64,000 nucleotides of DNA, taken from Beta vulgaris subsp. vulgaris (Eukaryota > Streptophyta > Magnoliopsida > Caryophyllales > Amaranthaceae). Position 1 is the first letter of the stretch. Each line of letters opens with the position of its first letter. The position numbers and the translations under genes are program-made. This document shows, piece after piece, positions 56,117 to 64,000 of this stretch. Under the pieces are notes generated by a model that made no database searches, was not told the origin of the DNA, and saw only the letters and a list, made by a program, of their open reading frames with translations. Location: the NCBI RefSeq assembly GCF_026745355.1, contig NC_079209.1, positions 12,453,813-12,517,812 of the forward strand. The letters are read 5' to 3'.

Positions 56117-57686
56117 TGTATAATATGAGCACTATAAGAGGGGGGGTGAATTATAGTGAGAGAATAAGCACTACTTTTTGCGGAATTAAAAGTAAACTTG
56201 GGAACAAACAATGGGAACACGAGAGATTTTACGAGGAAAAACCTCCTAGGCCTAGTAGGAAGAAACACCTCGACCACAAGGGATTTTAAACAACTTTCCA
56301 CTATAATAGGCCAAAACAACTCTGATTACAACCTATTACTTTTCTCTCGATTCTCAACTTAAGTCACTCAACTCAAGTTCCCAACGACAGTTCCCAACAA
56401 CTGACGTTTTCTCTCAAACTTCACTCGAAGTTCCTTTCTCTTTCTCTTTCTCTTTCTCTTGTTTCACTCAAAGCTTTCTCACACTTACAAGAGTTCACTC
56501 AAACCCTTTTTCTCAAAAATACACTTTGTAAAACAATGGAAGAGTAATAAAAACTCGATTAATGTAAGTATGAATTCTCTTAAGGAAAGGCACTGACACT
56601 TTAGATAACTTAAGACAAATTAACTAAGTCAGACACAATTTTTCTCAAGTGAATTAGGCGTCTATTTATAGACTTTTAAGACAAGACATGATTTCCACTA
56701 ACTTAGACCATTATCACATGTTCTCCATGATTTCTAATTAATTAATTAAATTAAATTATTTATTCTAAGTCATGTACATCATCCACTAACCATTACTTCA
56801 TTCATAGAAGCAGTAACAAATACGTGGTTTTGCAAACTTGGAGAATAATTAATCTTATTTAATTTAATTAAATACTTGGAGGATAATTAACTTATGCCAC
56901 TAAATCCACTAACTCCATGAACTTGAAGCAGTAAATCACTTTAGGCGTGTAAGCTAGAAATTAGGAAATAAATAAATAAAAATCCTTTAGCTAGTTTTTA
57001 GGAAAAAATTCTTTTTCAAAATCTTTTTAAAACCGGAAAACAGATTTTTATTTCGAAAAATCCGAAACTTTAAAAACCGGAAATAATATTTTTCGAAAAC
57101 TAAATCTTTTAAATAAAATATAAAAGATAAAATTATATTTTAAAAAGATAAGATTTGAAAATCAGAGATTTTAAAATCAGAAAATCTATTTAAAATCTTT
57201 TCCTAACAAACTTAAACTAACTTCCTAAAATTATGGATCTTAGTCAAATTATCCCTAAAAACTCTAACAACTATATTGGGCACAAATACTTAGGCGCACA
57301 ATATTAGTCACTTAGAGTTCCTAAATTAGTTTTAAAGTCTTGTTCCCTAATTATTAAGTCTTGTTCCTAAGCCTTGTTCCTATAGTGCCAGGTCTGTTCC
57401 TTTCATGGGAACAGAACCAAGTTCCTTTGAGAATTCACCACGAACTTAATAAAGCTATTACTCAACCTTAACAAGAAGATTAATAAATACCCTAATGTAT
57501 TCTAATCTTCATTCCATGCTTGATTCTTCATTTCTCGAACATCTTTACTTCGATCTTGATTAATTCTCCGCTTTAATCTTCAATCAAGTATTCTCTTAGC
57601 TCGAGCATGAATTACCTTGCAACAACATAAATAAAATATACTATGTCTTTTGTGGTTAGGTCATCTTCAAAACTCAAGGGTCAACA
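56117..57686 (-). repeat. 3' LTR of the minus-strand SIRE-type element
   Basis: 1570 bp. On the minus strand it begins TGTTGACCCTTGAG and ends CATATTATACA. The inner boundary is supported by the adjacent polypurine tract; the outer boundary is taken from the CA end and the loss of similarity with the plus-strand LTR. Confidence 0.82.
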
Positions 57687-57687
57687 A

Positions 57688-57701
57688 TTTCCCCCTTTTT
57701 G
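57688..57701 (-). promoter_or_regulatory. Polypurine tract
   Basis: On the minus strand AAAAAGGGGGAAAT abuts the LTR start TGTTGACC. Confidence 0.85.
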
Positions 57702-58299
57702 AAGATGGCAACAAAAGGCATATACTAAAAATAATATATATAAGTCATATAAAAATAATTTTAACAAAGTATGTAACCAAGTTAAATTAATTATAGACTC
57801 GTTATTTTATTTTGTAAAGTCGAAATATGAGAACATAATTCATGACAAAAAAAATTTACTCTGATTTGCCTTATCTTTCCCCCTTTGGCATCTTCAAAAA
57901 CATAGTCCACGATTTCAAAAAGATGATATTATTCACTAAACACATCACACCACCAAACTTGTAAGAAATAAGTTGGTTAGTATAAGCAAATAAAGCATTC
58001 AACTCTCAAAAACCGCAATCCAAGAATATTAGCCATTCATTTAGACGCACACATGCAAAAAGATCAAACTTAGAATTAAGCAAACCAAGAAGTTCCATTG
58101 TAGCATGATTAAAGGAGAAGGATAGAAAAGACAAATATTAAACAAAGTTCATGTTCCCACACAAAATAAAACAAGCTAAATGAGAAAAGTTTAGTTTAGG
58201 AGAGGGAGGTTGTTCTACTTCTTCCACCACATCATGAAGCTTTGCCATCACTTCTTGATGATTTTCGGCCATGTATCATTTCCCTTGAGCACAATTCTT
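57702..58299 (-). other. Noncoding 3' internal region of the SIRE-type element
   Basis: AT-rich DNA between the extra ORF and the polypurine tract. No open frame of note. Confidence 0.6.
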
Positions 58300-60098
58300 C
58301 CAACTTCAACAATCTTGAGTTCATAGCTTGAATGAGGAAGAAAGTTCACCAAGCCGAGCCATTATCTCTGTTGTCCATCCAAGGCTTTGTCAACTTTGCT
58401 CATAACCCCTTTTACCAACCCATTTAAATCCTTAGCTTCCGTAGCAAACTCCATCATTGCTTCCGAATGACCCATAACCAAGGAAAACAAAGAATCCAAC
58501 CTTCTAGCATGAGCTAGAGTATATGTAGAACCAATGGTAGGATTTTGAGAAGTCGAGGGAGCTTGAGAAGGCTTGGGTTTCGGTTTGTTCCTTTGGTTTG
58601 GGAACAGCAGGTTGTTCCTCTAGAATGGGAACACCAACTGTTTCCTTAGCTTTAGGAACAGAACAGGAGGGTTTTGAGGTAGAGGGAGGGATAGAATCAT
58701 CTTGTGGTGCTAGGGTAGAGGGTGAGGCAGATTTTTGTGGAGATGGAGGAAAAGGAGGATTGGTTTCCATGGGAACAGGAGTCGGTTCCCTAGAAGGAGG
58801 TAGGTTAGATTCATAATCTTCCCTATCAATCACCTTTACTTCATCTTCCTCACAACTTTCTTCGGCATCAAGAATAGGAAAATTAAGCACTTTCATTTTT
58901 GAACCCTTTGACTAGCTCTAGTGCTCTTCATAACCGGTTTCACCACCTCATCAACCACCTTCTTCCCTTTCTTTTAGTTTCTTCTTTTTCTTTTTCAATT
59001 TTCTTTTCTTTTTGATTTTTCTTTTCTTTTTCTTTTTCGATTTTCTTCTCTTCAACTTCTTTTTCTTCTTCTTCTTCTTCCATCATTCATCACCTCATCA
59101 TCATCCTCATCATCATCAAGATTAGCACGCCCTTTAATAACTTCTCCATTCACAACACAAACATTTAAGTTATTCAAGGCACGCACATTCAACATATTTC
59201 CCGTGGACACACTTATGGACTGAGTTCCCGAAATTTTCACTTTAAACTTAAGTAGAATTTCGGTTACTAAGGCTCCATAGCCAACAACAAATCCATTTTC
59301 AATGCAATGACTCAAATGTTGAATCATTAAGGAAGGAAAGTTTATGTGTTTGTGAGAGCAAGACAATGAATGTAAATTAAATCCAACATGCTAACTTGAG
59401 CACGTTTGGAAAGCGAGGCAATAAAGCTTTCTTGAGGATGTGAAACAAAATTTTGTGATAAGGGGAAAGAAGATTAGGTCAAGAAATGTTTTTCCTTTTG
59501 ACCTCATACTTAACAATCAATTGATCAAAGGAAATGTCCGAAAATGGATAGAACCACGTTGTTTCTTGAAATAACACATCTGTTCCTCTCACGGGAACAC
59601 CAAGCAGTTTACCCAAATTTTAGCATTAAAATCAATTTGAGTTCCTTTCACCAAGTGGAACAATTTCCTTCTTCATCCATGGAAAAGTTTTCACAAAATT
59701 CTCCATCAATTTAGGAATCAAACTATTTCCATAACATTTCACAAAAAGATTTTCCCAACCTTGAAACTTAATCATATTAAGTAATTGACGAAAGTTTACT
59801 CTTTTGCACCAAGAAACATCAATAAAAAGTCCATGCACATACCTAGTTGCCGTGGAATTTTTTCGAACAACCGAGTTGTTCCTCTCTCGGGAACATCTGA
59901 TTCCCCCTCACTAGTTGCATGAGCTTCTTCAACCTCCATTTCAACCGATTCTTCTTGTTTCTTCCTTTTCCTTAGAATTCTTGATGAAGAATTTGGAGAA
60001 ATATCCATGGGTGTTGGTGATTCAATTTTAGAGGATGAAGGAGAGGGTTTTTCGGCTTTGTGGGAGGAGAGAGAGTGATGAGTGTTTTTGGTAGTCAT
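58300..60098 (-). pseudogene. Extra (env-position) ORF of the SIRE-type element
   Basis: A former ORF of about 550-600 codons with its own ATG at 60098, downstream of RNase H. Blocks: basic, Ser/Pro-rich N-terminus with RILRKRKKQEE (60098-59796); KRVNFRQLLNMIKFQGWENL and LIPKLMENFVKTF (59838-59632); INFPSLMIQHLSHCIENGF, VGYGALVTEILLKFKV and an acidic then Arg-rich tail (59366-59052); a Pro/Ser-rich acidic segment (58896-58504); and a helical segment LDSLFSLVMGHSEAMMEFAT with VMSKVDKALDG (about 58500-58350). The middle blocks resemble the domain often annotated as putative plant transposon protein. No signal peptide or clear transmembrane segment is visible, so an envelope role is not supported. 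Several frameshifts. Confidence 0.7.
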
Positions 60099-60728
60099 AT
60101 TTGTGGAGTAATTTTCGGTTTTATGAGAAGGAAGGAAAAAAATTTGTTTTGTTTAAGGAAAGAATAACATAAAACCGTGTATTTACACGTGTTTAAAAAA
60201 AATCTTAAAAGAAATATCTTCAACTAACTTGAGAGATATAAGGAAAAATCAGATTTTTTAGGAAATAAAATCTGAACAAATATTTTTGGTTTTTTCGAAT
60301 TTTGAAAAAAAAATCTAACTCTAATACGCTGGGAATTGGGAACAGCGTTTGGGAACAGTGAATGGAACAATGAAATTTTGCTACTTTGGAACTCCATTAA
60401 TTCTTTTAATCCTTTGTTATCACTTAAGGCATAGAATTGTCCTATGAACAATAAGGGGAATATTATTGGACATTGGTGAGCAGTTTTCAGACATTTTTAC
60501 TTATACATATGAAATAATCATATAAGAATTGTGATGTATTTAAGCAAATAAAAACATCAAAAATGCACATCAAGACATAATGCCAAAGAATTAACACAAA
60601 GGGGAATAATGTAGCAATCATTTCAATTTATTAAGCCAAGTTCAAGTCTCAATTTCTCAAACCTATCTCTATTTAAGGGTTTTGTCAAGATATCTGCAAT
60701 TTGACGTTCAGTCTCACAGAATTCCATT
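60099..60728 (-). other. Spacer between RNase H and the extra ORF
   Basis: About 630 bp without a convincing frame. It could act as the leader of a separate transcript for the extra ORF, but no promoter motif was identified. Confidence 0.5.
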
Positions 60729-61160
60729 TTAATAAGACCCTTTTCTAACATTATCTTTCAGAAAGTGATGCCTAATATGGATGTGTTTGACTCTTGAATG
60801 GTGTACGGGATCTTTAGAAATACTAATAGCACTAGTATTATCACAATAGATGGGAACACATTCAAAGTAGATTCCATAGTCACGTAGTTGTTGTTTTATC
60901 CATAGCATTTGGGAACAACATGCTGCTGCTGCAACATATTCAGCCTCTGCTGTAGATAAAGCAACTGTGTTTTGCTTCTTGGTGCTCCAAGAAACTAAAC
61001 TATGACTAAGGAACTGAACCATACCTGATGTACTCTTTCTATTGACCAGATCTCCTGCATAGTCAGCATCCGCAAATCCTTTCAATTCAAAGGTATCACT
61101 CCTCGAATAGAATAGGCTTAAATCATCTGTTCCCTTGAGGTATCTTAGGATTCTCTTCAC
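60729..61160 (-). pseudogene. SIRE-type RNase H
   Basis: A 143-residue open frame: RILRYLKGTDDLSLFYSRSD, GFADADYAGDLVNRKSTSGM, STAEAEYVAAAACCSQMLWI and YCDNTSAISISKDPVHHSRV. The D, E, D residues of copia RNase H are visible (ADADYAG, AEAEY, CDNTS). The frame before it is broken (61161-61492). Confidence 0.85.
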
Positions 61161-61492
61161 AGCTGTGAGATGAGATTCCTTTGGATTGGCTTGAAACCTT
61201 GCACATAACCTACACTGAAAGCAATATCAGGACGACTTGCAGTTAGATATAGTAATGAGCCAATCATACCTCGATTTTGGTTTGATCCACACTTGTTCCT
61301 ATAGAATCTTCATCCAATCTGGTTGAGATTCCCATAGGTGTATGATTAACTTTGGATGCTTCCAAACCATACTTTTTCAATAGTTCCTTTATGTATTTTG
61401 TTGATGGATGTAGATTCCTTCTTCTGTTTGCTTGATTTGCAACCCCAAGAAGAAGTTGAGCTCACCCATCATACTCATTTCAAATTCTTTAC

Positions 61493-62233
61493 TCATGAGA
61501 TTAGCAAAGTCCTTGCACAAAGATTCATTAGTGCACCAAATATAATATCATCAACATATATTTGAACAACTAATAAATGTTTTCCTTTTGATTTTAAAAA
61601 CAAGGTTCGATCCAATTTTCCTCTTTTAAACTCATTTTCAAGAAGGAACTTAGAAAGTCTTTCATACCATGCTCTTGGAGCTTGCTTTAACCCATAAAGA
61701 GCTTTGTCAAGCTTAAAGACATGATTAGGAAATTCTTTATTTTCAAAACCTGGAGGTTGTTCTACAAATACCTCCTCATTAAGATAACCATTTAGAAAAG
61801 CACATTTTACATCCATTTGATACAATTTGAAACCCATGAAGGCAGCAAAAGCTATGAAGATTCTAATTGCTTCCAATCTTGCAACTGGAGCAAAAGTTTC
61901 TTCATAATCAATGCCTTCCTGTTGATTGTATCCTTTCACAACTAACCTGGCCTTGTTTCTTATGATAGTTCCGAACTCATCTAATTTGTTTCGAAACACC
62001 CACTTTAAACCAATAACCTTGTTATGTTTAGGCTTAGGTTCAAGGTGCCAAACTTTGTTTCTTTCAAATTGATGAAGTTCATCCTGCATTGCTACGATCC
62101 AATCAGCATCAGTGAGAGCTTCTTCATGATTCCTAGGTTCCAACATAGAAAGAAAAGCATGAAAAGCACAAAAGTTTTTCAATTGAGATCTCGTTTGAGT
62201 TCCCTTATTTATGTCACTGATTATTAGTTCCAC
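61493..62233 (-). pseudogene. SIRE-type reverse transcriptase
   Basis: An open block of 246 residues with [100 protein letters not shown] and catalytic YVDDIIFGA. It copies element RNA into DNA. The frame is lost just after YVDD, where a frameshift and stops lead to RNase H. Confidence 0.9.
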
Positions 62234-63232
62234 AGGATGGGAACGATGAGTTTTCCAAGGTTTTGGTTGGAAATCCTGGATGGAAACTTGGTTTCCTTGA
62301 TCATCTTCATTTCCTGTACTTGGGAACCAGGTTCAACAATAGTGGATTCATTCACTAGTGCATCATCACTTAGTTCCTCTTCTTCCTCATTGGGAACAGG
62401 AACAGGATGTTGTTCCCTTGGCTTTGTTCCCATGACTTCGTCTTCCAAAGTCTCATCAATAAGACTTAGGTCTTTTGTCAATCCTATTTCGAAGTCATCT
62501 TCAACCTGTGTGCTTGCATCAAATTTATCTGTTTCATCAAAAATAACATGCACACTTTCTTCTACACACATAGACCTTTTATTATACACTCTATAAGCCT
62601 TGCTACTAGAAGAATATCCTAAGAATAGCTTCTTCACTTCTAGCATCAAATTTTCCAATATTTTGTTTCCCATTATTATGAACAAAACATTTACATCCAA
62701 ATGTTCTGAAATATGTAATATTGGGCTTTTTACCAAAATACAACTCATAGGGCGTTTTATTTAATAAAGGTCTTACCATGGCTCGATTTATAATGTGACA
62801 AGCAGTATTCACAGCTTCTGCCCAAAAGTTTTTAGGAAGTCCACTAGCTATCAACATAGTCCTAGCCATCTCTTCTAGTGTTCTATTCTTCCTTTCAACA
62901 ACACCATTTTGTTGAGGTGTTCTAGGGGCTGAGAAATTGTGATCTAATCCATTGTCTCTGCTAAAGTCATCGAACTTATAATTTTCAAACTCTTTACCAT
63001 GGTCGGATCTAAGGTGAAGTAACTTATGACCACTCAAATTTTGTACTTTCTTTGCAAAGACAAGGAACTCATCATAAGTCTCGTCCTTGCTAGAAAGAAA
63101 AATAACCCAAGTAAATCTAGAGAAGTCATCTACAATTACTAACACATATTTCTTTCCACTTCTACTTTGTATCCTCATAGGTCCACATAAATCCATATGT
63201 ATTAACTCTAAAGGTCTTGTGGTACTCACCAC
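62224..63232 (-). pseudogene. SIRE-type integrase and linker
   Basis: 63232-62606 has the catalytic core: LIHMDLCGPMRIQSRSGKKY, HLRSDHGKEFENYKFDDFSR, TPQQNGVVERKNRTLEEMAR and NFWAEAVNTACHIINRAMVR. All three acidic residues (HMD, RSD, VERKN) are present. After a frameshift near 62610-62700, 62748-62224 continues with LFLGYSSSSKAYRVYNKRSM and an acidic linker into RT. Better kept than the plus-strand copy. Confidence 0.88.
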
Positions 63233-63811
63233 ATTTTGGACTTGAAAGAGGACCTAACATGCTTGCCTTTTGCGCATGCATCACAACATGATCTAAATGA
63301 AACTTAGTAGAGGGTAAACCTAAAACTAGTTCTTTAGAACGCAGTTTGTCAAGCAAGGAAAAGCTAGCATGACCTAGACGCTTGTGCCATAAGATGAATC
63401 ATCATCAATAACACTAAGGCATGTGAATTTGTTTTTGGGAACAAGGTTGAGATCCACAACATATGTGTTCCCTTTCCTTGTTCCTTCCAAAATGATATCC
63501 TTTGTGCTATTGTTGACTATCAAACATTTTTCACTATTAAACTTCACACAGTTCCCTCTATCACAGAATTGGGATATACTTAACAAGTTATGCTTTAATC
63601 CATCAACTAGAAACACATTTTCTATGGAATGTGACGATGACTTACCAACTTTGCCCATGGCAACTATGTTACCTTTCTTGTTGTCACCAAAAGTCACACT
63701 TCCACCATTGTAGGCTGAGAGTGAGAGAAATCTTGATTTATCTCCAGTCATATGCTTAGAACAACCACTGTCTAGGTACCATGTGTTGTTCCCCCTCACT
63801 CCAACCTGCAA
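63233..63811 (-). pseudogene. SIRE-type protease and pre-integrase region
   Basis: NNTWYLDSGCSKHMTGDKSR, SLSAYNGGSVTFGDNKKGNI and HNLLSISQFCDRGNCVKFNS (63811-63374). The active-site LDSG is intact. The pre-integrase zinc region (HASFSLLDKLRSKELVLGLP, then the cysteines near 63250-63290) follows with two frameshifts. Confidence 0.87.
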
Positions 63812-63939
63812 GAAAACTAATTGTTAGAGTTAGGAACCCAATCTTTCTTGGGTTCCTTTCCTTCAGGAACAATAGATTTCTTTTTCCAAATTACTTTACT
63901 TGTTTCCAAGTTCTCATTGATCGCCAAGTCTTTTAGGAC

Positions 63940-64000
63940 AAGAGTTCCTAAAATGACCAGTGTTCCCACAAAACATACAAACTTTATCACTTGGTAAATC
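63940..64000 (-). CDS. SIRE-type zinc knuckle, cut by the window edge
   Basis: On the minus strand DLPSDKVCMFCGNTGHFRNS followed by C gives an intact CCHC motif, identical in layout to 53395-53436 of the plus-strand element. The rest of gag lies beyond the window. Confidence 0.8.

Larger units (their letters stand above)
56117..64000 (-). mobile_element. SIRE-type copia retrotransposon with an extra 3' ORF (right end outside window)
   Basis: In transcription order from the right edge: zinc knuckle, protease, integrase, reverse transcriptase, RNase H, an additional ORF, polypurine tract and 3' LTR. All domains except zinc knuckle have small breaks. The 5' LTR and most of gag lie beyond 64000. 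Better preserved than the plus-strand relative. Confidence 0.9.

Noticed and set aside
58300..60098. Viral envelope gene
   Set aside because: The position fits, but no signal peptide, hydrophobic fusion-like or transmembrane segment is visible, so only an extra ORF is claimed.
62352..62359. CACTAGTG as the missing end of the CACTA fragment at 55341
   Set aside because: It lies inside the SIRE integrase-RT linker reading frame and is not followed by subterminal motifs.

Overview
This is nuclear DNA of a eudicot plant. It is AT-rich, has long GT-AG introns, carries two recognisable conserved plant genes, and is otherwise packed with plant transposable elements: copia and Athila-type LTR retrotransposons, Stowaway, Tourist, hAT and CACTA elements, Helitrons, SINEs, a LINE and a mariner-like transposase gene. 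Species cannot be fixed from the sequence. No prokaryotic, organellar or CRISPR feature is present.

Host genes. Two genes lie on the minus strand. (1) The first exon of a STICHEL-like, DnaX-related AAA ATPase (3512-5533) ends at a clear splice donor. Its remaining exons are not in the window, so the intron runs through a TE cluster and off the left edge. (2) A complete four-exon gene for a small ubiquitin-domain-containing protein of the UBTD/DC-UbP type (25827-32640, 117 aa) has an N-terminal MGC acylation motif and two introns of 3.0-3.4 kb that carry MITEs. From memory, homologues of these genes are near neighbours in Arabidopsis (At5g45720, At5g45740), which suggests a conserved gene pair now about 20 kb apart because of TE insertion.

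Layout. 1-3500: Tourist-like MITE, SINE, and a three-level nest (Stowaway > hAT > Stowaway). 3.5-6.6 kb: STICHEL-like exon and leader. 7-14.3 kb: SINEs, MITEs, a decayed mariner-like (DD39D) transposase gene and an element with long modular inverted repeats. 14.3-21.1 kb: a decayed copia element whose 3' LTR holds a 1.5-kb non-autonomous CACTA element. 21-25.3 kb: sparse DNA with a small Helitron, a MITE and rearranged LINE pieces. 25.8-32.7 kb: UBTD-like gene. 35-44.3 kb: probable Helitron split by a complete 7.7-kb gag-protease-only Athila-type retrotransposon. 44.7-54.4 kb: plus-strand SIRE-type copia element, interrupted in gag by a 5.7-kb probable solo LTR and cut off inside integrase at a scrambled junction. 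54.4-56.1 kb: other copia and CACTA fragments. 56.1-64 kb: a second SIRE-type copia element on the minus strand, with an additional ORF between RNase H and the 3' LTR, running off the right edge.

The window is best read as a stratified record of insertion. Target-site duplications (TSDs) resolve the order of several events. I found no convincing new multi-gene system. The observations most worth follow-up are two inverted-repeat element families built from three 30-bp modules, the extra ORF of the SIRE element, the gag-protease-only Athila derivative, and two breakpoints filled with locally copied DNA.
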